Shown here: piece after piece, positions 44,417 through 52,373 of the stretch
How the letters are laid out: every line of letters begins with the position of its first letter
How positions within the stretch are numbered: the first letter of the stretch is position 1
Assembly (NCBI GenBank): GCA_947452455.1
Contig: CANGBX010000001.1
Span: 372,001-436,000, forward strand
DNA length: 64,000 nucleotides
Direction of reading: 5' to 3'
DNA from: Beijerinckiaceae bacterium
GTDB taxonomy: Bacteria; Pseudomonadota; Alphaproteobacteria; Rhizobiales; Beijerinckiaceae
Notes under the pieces: model-generated
The model's input: the letters and a program-made list of their open reading frames with translations, nothing else
Database searches by the model: none
What the model was told of the DNA's origin: nothing
Made by a program: the position numbers and the translations under genes

Positions 44417-45427
44417 TCAGACAGGTGCGCGCACAACAGGGCGCGTCGGATCTGTAGGAGCCACGCTGACTTCATCTTCGAGACGCTCGGCCACGAGATA
44501 GAGCGGGCGGCGTTTCACTTCCGCAAAAATGCGGCCGATATATTCGCCCAAAATGCCCAGCGACAACATTTGCACGCCGGCAAAGAAGGTGATCGACACG
44601 ATCAGCGAGGCATAGCCCGGCACGTCAATGCCGTGGAAAATCGTCTGCAAAATATAATAGACCGCCATGGCCAGCGAGAAGACCGACACACCAAGCCCGA
44701 TATAGGTCCAGATTTTCAAAGGCAGCGTCGAGAAGGACATCAGCCCGTCGAGCGCAAAGCGCGTCAGCTTGCCGTAAGAAAATTTGGTTGTGCCCGCATG
44801 ACGTTCGGCCACTTCAAAGGGCACGCCGATTGATTTGAAACCGATCCAGGCATAGAGCCCTTTGGAAAAGCGCGCGCGCTCGCCCATGCTCTTCAAAGCT
44901 TCAACGGCTTGGCGATCAAGCAAGCGGAAATCACCCGCGCCATTTGGCAGGCCAGTCTCGCCAAAAGTCTCGAAGAGAGAATAGAAGCGGCGCGTCAGCA
45001 TGCGGCGCAGGGGTGAATCCGCATTGCGGTCGATGCGCGTGCCGTAAACATTCTTGAAACCTTCGCGCCAGCGCGCAACAAAAGTTTCGATCACTTCCGG
45101 TGGATGCTGCAAATCCGCATCAATGATCACGACCGCTTGGCCGCGTGCATGATCAAGCCCTGCGGCAATGGCAATCTCTTTGCCAAAGTTGCGGCTGAAG
45201 GACACAGTGCGGCAGCGATGATCCAGCGCATGAAGCGCGCGCAATTTTGCCATGCTGTTGTCAGACGAGCCGTCATCGACAAAGACGATTTCATGCGAAG
45301 CGGCCACGCGCTCCAGCACCGGCACGAGCCGCGCAACAAGGGCCTCGAGATTATCGGCCTCGTTATAGACGGGAACAATCACCGACAGTTCCGGTGTCCC
45401 GATGGGGCTTGCGCTGGAAATGTTCAT
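44417..45427 (-). CDS. GT2 glycosyltransferase with C-terminal membrane pair (GtrB/DPM1-like)
   Basis: A 336-residue family 2 glycosyltransferase of the polyprenyl-phosphate glycosyltransferase type. Residues 15-230 form the GT-A domain (LSVIVPVYNEADNLEALV at the start, the DxD region VIIDADLQHPPE near 105 and GDFRLLDRQAVEAL near 170), followed by two membrane helices (IWTYIGLGVSVFSLAMAVYY and LIVSITFFAGVQMLSLGILG) and a short tail. It would transfer a sugar from a nucleotide donor to undecaprenyl phosphate. It overlaps no gene, is followed by murJ after one base, and is divergent from a ChbG/HpnK-type deacetylase gene. Confidence 0.9.
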   Translation of the reverse strand: MNISSASPIGTPELSVIVPVYNEADNLEALVARLVPVLERVAASHEIVFVDDGSSDNSMAKLRALHALDHRCRTVSFSRNFGKEIAIAAGLDHARGQAVVIIDADLQHPPEVIETFVARWREGFKNVYGTRIDRNADSPLRRMLTRRFYSLFETFGETGLPNGAGDFRLLDRQAVEALKSMGERARFSKGLYAWIGFKSIGVPFEVAERHAGTTKFSYGKLTRFALDGLMSFSTLPLKIWTYIGLGVSVFSLAMAVYYILQTIFHGIDVPGYASLIVSITFFAGVQMLSLGILGEYIGRIFAEVKRRPLYLVAERLEDEVSVAPTDPTRPVVRAPV

Positions 45428-45564
45428 GTTGTCCCGTTGCGGTCCTGTGCCGGGTCCGTCCGGCTCCCTTCGATGCCTATTGCGGCAGGGGCTTTTGTGC
45501 AAGGTTTTGTGCAAAATCCACCGCAGGTTTAAGGTGGCAGCCCGATCTTGAACCGGACCTGAAC

Positions 45565-46386
45565 ATGCTCACCCGCAGCCTCACCTTATGCGCCGATGAT
45601 TATGGCCTGACGCCGGCCGTGACGGGCGGCATTTTGGAGGCAATCGAGGCGGGACGGCTTCATGCCTCGGGCGCCATGACCACGCGGCCCCATTGGAAGG
45701 TGGCCGCGCGCGATCTGGCGAGCCTGGGCGATGGGGTGGAGGCGGGGCTTCATCTTGACCTCACCTTGGGCCCGGCACTGACCGGATTGAAAAGCCTCAC
45801 CCGCGATGGACGCTTGCCGACCATCATGCAGATGATCCGCATGGCCCATGCCGGCCAATTGCCGGAAGCGGAATTGCGTGCCGAGATCGGCGCGCAGATC
45901 GACGCCTTTGTCGAGCATTACGGACGCGCGCCCGCTTTCATCGACGGGCATCAGCATGTGCATATGCTGCCCGGTATTCGTGACTGGTTGATGGATGAAG
46001 CGACCAAGCGCGGACTGGCGGGCAAAATCTGGATGCGCGACAGCGCTGATCGGATGAGCCGCATTTTGACGCGTGGTGTGCAAGTGCCCAAAGCGATGAC
46101 AGTGGCGCTTGCAGGTCGCGGTTTTGGTGCATATGCGCGTGCGCAGGGTTTTGTCACCAATGAAGGCTTTGCGGGTTTCTCGGCCTTTGATCCGCGTCGC
46201 GATTACGCTGCCGATTTCGCGCGCTTTCTCACAGCACCCGGAGATCGGCATTTGATCATGTGCCATCCAGGCCGTGTGGATGCCGAATTGGAGCGGCTTG
46301 ATCCGGCGACTTATTCGCGAGAGCAGGAACTGGAATTTCTGCTGTCGGACCGGTTCAAAGATATGATGGCCACTTCTGCGTCATAG
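45565..46386 (+). CDS. ChbG/HpnK-family deacetylase (YdjC fold)
   Basis: A 273-residue member of the YdjC/ChbG/HpnK family, metal-dependent deacetylases acting on N-acetyl sugars (chitooligosaccharides, or glycosylated hopanoids for HpnK). The active-site motif CADDYGLTPAVTGGI is near residue 9 with the Asp pair, the metal histidine in AGLHLDLTLG, and FIDGHQHVHMLPGI near 133 supplies the remaining ligands. No hpn genes are present nearby, but the divergent glycosyltransferase gene suggests a sugar-lipid substrate. Confidence 0.88.
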   Translation: MLTRSLTLCADDYGLTPAVTGGILEAIEAGRLHASGAMTTRPHWKVAARDLASLGDGVEAGLHLDLTLGPALTGLKSLTRDGRLPTIMQMIRMAHAGQLPEAELRAEIGAQIDAFVEHYGRAPAFIDGHQHVHMLPGIRDWLMDEATKRGLAGKIWMRDSADRMSRILTRGVQVPKAMTVALAGRGFGAYARAQGFVTNEGFAGFSAFDPRRDYAADFARFLTAPGDRHLIMCHPGRVDAELERLDPATYSREQELEFLLSDRFKDMMATSAS

Positions 46387-46424
46387 CGAGCGTAAGCGAA
46401 ATTTCGCTTGCGCTCGCAGTGACG
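46380..46424. repeat. Short palindromic element after the deacetylase gene
   Basis: A 45-bp near-perfect inverted repeat (cgtcatagcgagcgtaagcg, then cgcttgcgctcgcagtgacg) that overlaps the last codons of the deacetylase gene. It is a short relative of the dispersed repeat and resembles a small terminator hairpin. Confidence 0.7.
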
Positions 46425-46442
46425 TTGAGAAGAAGCGACAGC

Positions 46443-46952
46443 CTAGCGGCTATAGCTCACCTGCGGCAGGGCCTTGAGTTGATCCTTTGTCATGTTGAGT
46501 ATGGCATGATCGGGATACATGTTGTTGGTCGTGCGAATGGCTGCGCCGGTTGTGCTGTTGGTTGAAACAGGCGCGGCTTGGGCGGCTGTGCTTGTGGTGA
46601 TTGCTGCAGCAGGCTTGTCACTTGCATTTGTGGAGCTGCTGGCGTTGCGCGGCAAGTCGCTGAATTTCACATCTTCGAATCTCAGCGCCACGCGATGCAT
46701 GCCCATGCCTAAAAAGCCGCCGACATCGACAACCACAGCCAGCGACTTGCCGGTATGATCAATCAGCACATCATCAATGGCGCCGATTTTGTCATTGTTG
46801 TTATTGTAGATGTTCACACCATCAAGCTTGCTGGCGCGCCATAGGCCGCCAATCTGGCTATTCGACAAAGATTGCACGGGCGCGCTTGTCTGCGCCATAG
46901 CTGGGGCTGTCAGGAGCAGGGCTGTGAGACAGCCGAGAGCAATCTTGTTCAT
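46443..46952 (-). CDS. Secreted PRC-barrel domain protein
   Basis: A 169-residue exported protein: signal peptide at residues 1-20 (IALGCLTALLLTAPAMA, cleavage before QTSAP) followed by a PRC-barrel (IGGLWRASKLDGVNIYNNNN, then KIGAIDDVLIDHTGKSLAVV and FLGMGMHRVAL). A Ser/Thr/Ala-rich low-complexity stretch and a C-terminal helix (ILNMTKDQLKALPQVSYSR) complete it. PRC-barrel proteins are common in Rhizobiales; the function is not known. The leader region upstream is the 422-bp gap described separately. Confidence 0.85.
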   Translation of the reverse strand: MNKIALGCLTALLLTAPAMAQTSAPVQSLSNSQIGGLWRASKLDGVNIYNNNNDKIGAIDDVLIDHTGKSLAVVVDVGGFLGMGMHRVALRFEDVKFSDLPRNASSSTNASDKPAAAITTSTAAQAAPVSTNSTTGAAIRTTNNMYPDHAILNMTKDQLKALPQVSYSR

Positions 46953-47374
46953 TTGAATTCTCCTTCTTCACCCATGTCGTGCGGGCACGACTGTTAAACA
47001 GTCTCGCAGCGCATTGGTTGCTTGCGTCACTGCGCTTTGTTCTTGCCTGCAAAGAGACAGACACAATCGCAAGGCCTCGCTATGGCTGTCCGGATTCCGA
47101 CGTTGGCAGGGGCGCAGATGATGACGGGCCTGAGGCCGGCTGGCCGCCAGACAAGCGTGGCGCTTCAGGTGATTCGCGCAGCGCATGCGTCCCGAAATGG
47201 AACAGATCACGTCGATTGCAGGAAAATCAGGGGTTTTCTACAAGTCTTGGCGCTTTACGCCCTAGCGCATTTGTGTAAAGTCCAGCTGGAACCTCGCAGG
47301 GCTGCGAATGCCCTCGTGAGTGGATCAAGATCAACCAAATAAGATCATCCAAATAAAAAGAGGGGCACGGGCCA
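46953..47374. other. Non-coding gap between the PRC-barrel and PuuD-like genes
   Basis: A 422-bp divergent intergenic region. I see no convincing gene: short open frames exist on both strands but none has a supported start, domain or ribosome-binding site. It holds the promoters of both flanking genes and an FNR/FixK-like box near its right end. Nothing else is recognised. Confidence 0.6.
47321..47334. promoter_or_regulatory. FNR/FixK-like box upstream of the PuuD-like gene
   Basis: tggatcaagatcaa matches the FNR/FixK consensus ttgat-N4-atcaa at nine of ten positions and ends 40 bp before the start codon at 47375. The position is suitable for activation or repression by a Crp/Fnr-type regulator. 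Confidence 0.4.
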
Positions 47375-47971
47375 ATGGCATCCATCTTTCAGTCTCTTCC
47401 GCGTACTTTGCTGGCAGGCCTTGTCCTGCTGATTGCGATTGTTGTTGTCGCTGGCGCCATCACCGGCCAGCCGGTTCAGATGAGCCATGCTTGGGGCACG
47501 TTTGCCATGCGTTGGCTGCACGTTCTCTCCGGCGTGATGTGGATCGGCCTGCTCTGGTATTTGAACTTCGTGCAGATTCCGACTGTGCCGAAGATCGAGC
47601 CCGTTGAACATCGCGCTGCCATCAGCAAGTTCATTGCGCCGAACGTTCTCTGGTGGTTCCGCTATGGCGCACTCGCAACAGTCGTCACCGGTCTGTTGCT
47701 CGCTTGGATGAGCGGCTACATTGTCGAAGCTCTGACGCTGCAGAAGAACGTGCTCGCCATCGGCATCGGCATGTGGATGGCCATCGTCATGGCTTTCAAT
47801 GTCTGGTTCATCATCTGGCCGAATCAGAAGAAGGCACTCGGCATTGTCGAAGCCACGGCTGAAGAAAAGGCCGCAGCGGCGCGCCTCGCCATGCTGACCT
47901 CGCGCTTCAACACGATGTTCTCGATCGGCATGCTCTATATGATGGTTGCCCAGCAAAACGGCGGCCTCTGA
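47375..47971 (+). CDS. Urate hydroxylase PuuD-like membrane domain protein
   Basis: A 198-residue inner-membrane protein with four to five helices. The sequence resembles the Urate_ox_N membrane domain of PuuD (WGTFAMRWLHVLSGVMWIGL near 40, with an in-membrane His, and FIAPNVLWWFRYGALATVVT near 85). Full-length PuuD is about 400 residues and ends in a cytochrome c domain; that part and its CxxCH motif are absent here, so the name says only that the membrane part is related. It is followed by a strong terminator and has no purine-catabolism neighbours, so true urate hydroxylase activity is doubtful. Confidence 0.75.
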   Translation: MASIFQSLPRTLLAGLVLLIAIVVVAGAITGQPVQMSHAWGTFAMRWLHVLSGVMWIGLLWYLNFVQIPTVPKIEPVEHRAAISKFIAPNVLWWFRYGALATVVTGLLLAWMSGYIVEALTLQKNVLAIGIGMWMAIVMAFNVWFIIWPNQKKALGIVEATAEEKAAAARLAMLTSRFNTMFSIGMLYMMVAQQNGGL

Positions 47972-47992
47972 TCAACCAGATCAGCAGCTTGG

Positions 47993-48020
47993 CGGGGCCC
48001 TTCGGGGCCCCGTTTGCTTT
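47993..48020 (+). terminator. Rho-independent terminator after the PuuD-like gene
   Basis: cggggccc (47993-48000), a ttcg tetraloop and gggccccg (48005-48012) form an 8-bp stem followed by tttgctttt. The UUCG loop is especially stable. Confidence 0.88.
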
Positions 48021-48146
48021 TGGGGGACGCAGCGCCCCTTGTGTACCTTCCCTTCAGTTACCTCGAGTTTTGCAAAAAGCCGTCTGTCTGGGCTAAAAAG
48101 ACATGGTGATGTCACATATGGCGGCTGCGCTTGGGACTGATGTGAA

Positions 48147-49370
48147 ATGAAGTGGATTGTGGCCGGGGCCGGCGTGCTCCTCAGCATAGCGGGCCTCTAT
48201 GGGCTGGTGACTGGTGCTAGCATCATTCAGGTGGAGCGTGGCTGGGCGAGTTTCATCGCTGGCGCGGTTGCGCTTTCTGCGGGTGTGATCACATTGGCCC
48301 TTGCTGCTTTGATGGGCCGCATCGAACAATTGGTTGTCGCTTGGACAGGCGCGAGCTTTGCGCGCGCGGATGCGCAGCAGCGTGATGCCGAGCCACAGCC
48401 TTTCCGCCCCATGCCGCCGATTTTTGCGCCTGTCATGTCCGAAAAGCCCGAGCCCGCGGCTGAGCGTGACGCGCCGATGTTCCCCGACCTGCCGCCATTG
48501 CGTGTGGAGAAGCCAAGCTTTGTCGAGCCGGTTGTCGAGCCCGCACCCGAGCCGGCGGCGCCCGAGCTTGTTGCGCCAGAGCCGATCATTGAATCACACA
48601 AAGAAGATCGCCCGCCTGCTTTGCGCGATTTCAAATTTGTCTTTCCGCCTATGGATGATGACAAGTCGAAAGAGACTTCATCGGCACCTGTGGTTGAGAC
48701 GCCCGCACTTGAGCCGGAAGACAAGGTTGAGCCTTTAAAGGCGATGGACGCCAAGCCCGCCGCGCGTTTCAATCTGGGTTGGCTACGCCGCAATCGTGAT
48801 GAGTCTGCAGAAGCTGCACAGACCGAACGCGTGGAGCCGGAGCCTTTCGTCGAGCCAGAACCTGCTCCGCAGGCCGAACCTGTGCTGCAAGATCCTGTCG
48901 AGCCGGAGCCCGCCGAGACGCAGACGCCTATCGAGGTCGAAAGCGTCTCCGTTGAAATAGAAACAAAGGTAGAGGAGCCGCTGGCGGTAGAGCCTGTGGC
49001 AGAGCCGGTCGAAGAGCCTGCAGCTGCGCCCGCAAAATCGCCGGATCCTTTCTCCTCCGATTGGCTTGAGCGCGCTTTGTCGGGTGCGGATGAGCCCCAG
49101 GATACGCCAGCTCCCCGTTTCGTGCCGCCATCACAGCGTCGCGCGGTGCAGGCCGAAACAGCTGAGCCTGCGCCTGCGCAAGAGCCTCTTGTTGAAGCGT
49201 CAGCAGCGCAAGAAGGCGGCGAAGCACCAGTCGAGATTGGCCGCTACAGCGCCAATGATGTCGCCTATGTCATGTTCTCTGATGGTTCGATTACCGCCGA
49301 GACGGCGAGCGGCACTTATCGTTTCAATTCGCTGATCGAATTGAAAGACTTCATCGAAACCGGCGCGTGA
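48147..49370 (+). CDS. Membrane-anchored acidic Pro/Glu-rich protein
   Basis: A 407-residue protein I cannot assign to a named family. Two membrane helices lie at the N-terminus (IVAGAGVLLSIAGLYGLVTG and ASFIAGAVALSAGVITLALA), then about 290 residues rich in Pro, Glu, Ala and Val with many PEP-like repeats, which are probably unstructured. The C-terminal 45 residues look folded and conserved (VEIGRYSANDVAYVMFSDGS, then TYRFNSLIELKDFIE). The layout resembles bacterial proteins that anchor a small C-terminal domain through a long acidic linker, for example some division or polar-organising proteins; that comparison is inference. The gene is a single unit flanked by a terminator and a minimal palindromic repeat. 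Confidence 0.7.
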   Translation: MKWIVAGAGVLLSIAGLYGLVTGASIIQVERGWASFIAGAVALSAGVITLALAALMGRIEQLVVAWTGASFARADAQQRDAEPQPFRPMPPIFAPVMSEKPEPAAERDAPMFPDLPPLRVEKPSFVEPVVEPAPEPAAPELVAPEPIIESHKEDRPPALRDFKFVFPPMDDDKSKETSSAPVVETPALEPEDKVEPLKAMDAKPAARFNLGWLRRNRDESAEAAQTERVEPEPFVEPEPAPQAEPVLQDPVEPEPAETQTPIEVESVSVEIETKVEEPLAVEPVAEPVEEPAAAPAKSPDPFSSDWLERALSGADEPQDTPAPRFVPPSQRRAVQAETAEPAPAQEPLVEASAAQEGGEAPVEIGRYSANDVAYVMFSDGSITAETASGTYRFNSLIELKDFIETGA

Positions 49371-49379
49371 GTTTTCCTC

Positions 49380-49407
49380 CGTCATTGCGGGCCTTCTCGC
49401 AATGACG
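49380..49407. repeat. Minimal copy of the palindromic repeat
   Basis: Only the two termini remain (cgtcattgcgggc directly joined to cttctcgcaatgacg), 28 bp in all. This is the shortest member of the family in the window and could act as a simple hairpin between convergent genes. Confidence 0.8.
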
Positions 49408-49421
49408 GACTAGGGGGTTGC

Positions 49422-51515
49422 TCACCCTTGATGCGCTTCCACGCAATCAATGGCGAAAGCATATTCGCGCGCGATGTCTTTGAGTGCATCGAAACGCCCC
49501 GCTGCGCCACCGTGTCCGGCTTCCATATTTGTATGAAGCAGGATCGGCCCGCCGCCGCTCATGCGTTCGCGCAAACGCGCCACCCATTTGGCAGGCTCCC
49601 AATAAGTCACGCGCGGATCAGTGAGGCCTGCTTCAACCAGCATGGCGGGATAATGTTGTGCGCGCACATTGTCGTAAGGCGAGTAAGACAGAATGGTTTT
49701 GAATGCGGCCTCATCCGCGCCGGGATTTCCCCATTCAACCCATTCGGGCGGGGTCAGCGGCAGGTCCGCATCCAGCATCGTGTTGAGCACATCCACAAAA
49801 GGCACGTCAGCAATAATGCCGGCAAAAAGATCCGGCGCTTGATTGGCGACAGCGCCCATCAACATACCGCCCGCTGATCCGCCCAGCGCCACAATGCGAC
49901 CTTCGCGCGTGAATTTTTCTGCGCAGAGGTGGCGTGCGGCCGAGATGAAATCAGCAAAAGTATTGGGTTTGTGTTCGAGCTTGCCGTTTTCATACCAGCG
50001 CCAGCCCTTGTCTGTGCCGCCGCGAATATGGGCAATGGCATAGACGAAGCCGCGATCGACCAGCGAGAAACGATGCGCGGAGAAAGATGCAGGGCTCGCA
50101 TGGCCATAAGCGCCATAACCTTGCAGCAAGAGCGGTGCGGAGCCATCCAGCACTGTGTCTTTGTGATAGAGCAGTGACACGGGCACAAGCTCACCATCAT
50201 GGGCAGGCGCGAAAATACGTCGCGTCACATAGTGGCTGGCCTCATGGCCCGAGGGGATTTCCTGCCGCTTGCGCAAAACGCGCGTGCGCTGGCTCATGTC
50301 GTAATCATAGATTTCGCGCGGCGTGGTCATCGAGGAATAAGAGAAGCGCAGCGTTTGCGTTGTAAATTCGCGCATGCCTTCGAGGCCGAGTGAATAGGCC
50401 TCTTCGTCAAAATCAATCGCATGTTCATCGCTGCTCGCCCATTCCCGCACAATGATGCGCGGCAGGCCGTTTTCGCGCTCAAGCCGCACGAGATAATCTT
50501 TGAGCGGCACGAAAGACATGATCATCGTGCCGTGACGATGGCGCAGGAAATCCTGCCAGATGTCCGGCGTTGCAAGATCTGCGGTGACGAGTTTGAAATC
50601 TTCCGCGCCATCGGCATTGGTGCGGATAATGAGTTTGTCGCCATGATGGTCGACATCATAACGCAAGCCATCTTTGCGCGCCGCGACAAGACGCGGCTCG
50701 GTGGTGACGTGATCAAGATCGATCAGGCGCGCTTCCGCGCTGGCATGGTCATGCAGTTCAATCACACAGAAGCGGCGCGACTGCGTGCGTGAAATACCCA
50801 CAAACCAGCCGGGATCTTGTTCCTGATAGATGAGCTGGTCCTCGGCCTGTGTCGTGCCGAGCCGATGCAGCATGACGCAATGCGGGCGGTGATTGTCATC
50901 CATGCGCACATAAAGAAAGCTTGTTCCATCCGCGCTCCACACGGCACCGCCCGATGTCTCGATTACTTCGTCGGTCAAATCACGCCCGCTTTTCAAATTG
51001 CGCACGCGCAGAGTGAAAAGCTCCGAGCCTTTGTCATCGGCTGACCACGCCAGCAGCTGATGATCGGGCGAAATACTCACGCCGCCAAATTGGAAGAAGG
51101 ATTTGCCTGCACCCAGCGCATCGCCATCCAGCATGATCTCTTCATCACCCGCCGTCTCGCGCGAGCGACGGCAGAAGAGCGGATGCTGCCCGCCTTGGCG
51201 GTGCTTGCGATAATAGACATAAGCGCCATCGGGGGCTGGCACATCCACATCATCTTCTTTGATGCGCGCGCGCAATTCGGTGAAGAGATGATCGCGCAAA
51301 GATTGCGTGGGCGCGAGCATGGCGGTGGCATAAATATTTTCTGCATCGAGCAGCGCACGAATATCGGCAGGCAGAACGGACGGGTCGCGCAGCACCTCTT
51401 GCCAATTGGCTGCCTTCAGCCAGGCATAATCATCCGCAATCTCGACACCATGGACGGTGAAGTGGTGCGGACGTTTTTCAGCCCGCGGTGGGGTCGGAAT
51501 TGCCGATGTCGTCAT
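49422..51515 (-). CDS. ptrB: Oligopeptidase B (prolyl-oligopeptidase family S9)
   Basis: Serine peptidase cleaving peptides after basic residues. The 697-residue protein has an N-terminal beta-propeller and a C-terminal catalytic domain; the nucleophile Ser lies in ALGGSAGGMLMG near 530, the Asp in DPRVTYWEPAKW and the His in MEAGHGGAAGRF near 670. ATG 51515 is chosen because PPRAEKRPHHFTVHGVEIAD follows it and a GAGGAAAG ribosome-binding site precedes it; the frame is open back to 51692 but the added residues look non-coding. Confidence 0.94.
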   Translation of the reverse strand: MTTSAIPTPPRAEKRPHHFTVHGVEIADDYAWLKAANWQEVLRDPSVLPADIRALLDAENIYATAMLAPTQSLRDHLFTELRARIKEDDVDVPAPDGAYVYYRKHRQGGQHPLFCRRSRETAGDEEIMLDGDALGAGKSFFQFGGVSISPDHQLLAWSADDKGSELFTLRVRNLKSGRDLTDEVIETSGGAVWSADGTSFLYVRMDDNHRPHCVMLHRLGTTQAEDQLIYQEQDPGWFVGISRTQSRRFCVIELHDHASAEARLIDLDHVTTEPRLVAARKDGLRYDVDHHGDKLIIRTNADGAEDFKLVTADLATPDIWQDFLRHRHGTMIMSFVPLKDYLVRLERENGLPRIIVREWASSDEHAIDFDEEAYSLGLEGMREFTTQTLRFSYSSMTTPREIYDYDMSQRTRVLRKRQEIPSGHEASHYVTRRIFAPAHDGELVPVSLLYHKDTVLDGSAPLLLQGYGAYGHASPASFSAHRFSLVDRGFVYAIAHIRGGTDKGWRWYENGKLEHKPNTFADFISAARHLCAEKFTREGRIVALGGSAGGMLMGAVANQAPDLFAGIIADVPFVDVLNTMLDADLPLTPPEWVEWGNPGADEAAFKTILSYSPYDNVRAQHYPAMLVEAGLTDPRVTYWEPAKWVARLRERMSGGGPILLHTNMEAGHGGAAGRFDALKDIAREYAFAIDCVEAHQG

Positions 51516-51735
51516 CTGACTTTTGCTTTCCTCTGCCAAGAGTGAGCTGCTTTTGTAGAAGATTCGGGACGAAAAACTTGTCCTTTTCATGCCAAGACTG
51601 GAAACGAGACCCTTTGTCTCACCACAAATGCTTGCGAAGTCTTGGCTCACGCCGCAGTTTACTGTTGAGAGACGCGCCGCGGCGTGATTCATTGTGCACG
51701 ACAGCTTTTATTCCTAACGCTTCGGAACCCTCAAC

Positions 51736-52158
51736 ATGACCGATCATTCGCTCCAGCCCGCCTATATTGAACTCGCTGCAGATATTGTGTCGGCCTATGT
51801 CTCGAACAATAGCGTGGCGGCTGCAGAATTGCCGGGGCTGATTGCTGATGTCCATGCCGCACTCGTGCGCGTGGCGAGCGGGACGCCCGCTGCTGCTGCG
51901 CCCGACAATCTGCGCCCGGCTGTGCCGGTCAAAAAATCCGTCGCCAATGATTATATTGTTTGCTTGGAAGACGGCAAAAAATTCAAATCGCTGAAGCGCC
52001 ATTTGCGCACGCAGTACAATATGTCGCCGGAAGATTATCGCGAGAAATGGGGCCTGCCGCCGGACTATCCGATGGTTGCCCCCAATTATGCGCAAGCCCG
52101 CTCGCAACTCGCCAAGGAAATGGGCCTAGGCTCGCAACGCCGCCTCGCGCGGCGGTGA
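51736..52158 (+). CDS. MucR/Ros-family zinc-finger transcriptional regulator
   Basis: A 140-residue Ros/MucR protein of the type that silences AT-rich and cell-surface genes in Rhizobiales. The zinc-finger region reads YIVCLEDGKKFKSLKRHLRT, then QYNMSPEDYREKWGLP; the first cysteine and two histidines of the classical CxxC-H-H set are present, while the second finger cysteine appears replaced, as in several MucR paralogues. The N-terminal 40 residues probably mediate oligomerisation. It is divergent from ptrB and has no operon partner. Its DNA targets in this genome are not defined here. Confidence 0.85.
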   Translation: MTDHSLQPAYIELAADIVSAYVSNNSVAAAELPGLIADVHAALVRVASGTPAAAAPDNLRPAVPVKKSVANDYIVCLEDGKKFKSLKRHLRTQYNMSPEDYREKWGLPPDYPMVAPNYAQARSQLAKEMGLGSQRRLARR

Positions 52159-52177
52159 AGAGAGACGTCATCTCCTC

Positions 52178-52279
52178 CGTCATTGCGAGGAGCGAAGCGA
52201 CGCGGCAATCCATAGCGCTAACCATCATAGTCTGGTGCTATGGATTGCCACGTCGGCCTTCAGCCTCCTCGCAATGACG
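52178..52279. repeat. Palindromic intergenic repeat, long variant
   Basis: About 102 bp with cgtcattgcgaggagcgaag and cctcctcgcaatgacg ends, of the same long type as the pair at 29.3-29.5 kb, between the mucR-like gene and DUF6456. Confidence 0.88.
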
Positions 52280-52315
52280 GGGCGGGGTTACATGTAGTGA
52301 TCAGTAAAATATTCC

Positions 52316-52344
52316 TTGCATAGGTAAATAATCCTGATTTACAC
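52316..52344 (+). promoter_or_regulatory. Promoter/operator region of the DUF6456 gene
   Basis: A TTGCAT box (52316-52321) is followed 17 bp later by TTACAC (52339-52344). Overlapping it, gtaaat (52324-52329) and atttac (52337-52342) form a perfect inverted repeat with a 7-bp centre in an AT-rich stretch that differs from the surrounding GC-rich DNA. It looks like an operator on a promoter. The aaggag ribosome-binding site follows at 52360-52365. Confidence 0.4.
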
Positions 52345-52373
52345 TCCTTCCGTTCTTGTAAGGAGTTTTGATC

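Noticed and set aside
47375-47971. Frameshifted or truncated puuD
   Set aside because: A clean stop is followed directly by a strong terminator, and no cytochrome c motif exists downstream in any frame, so a stand-alone domain protein is more likely than a broken gene.
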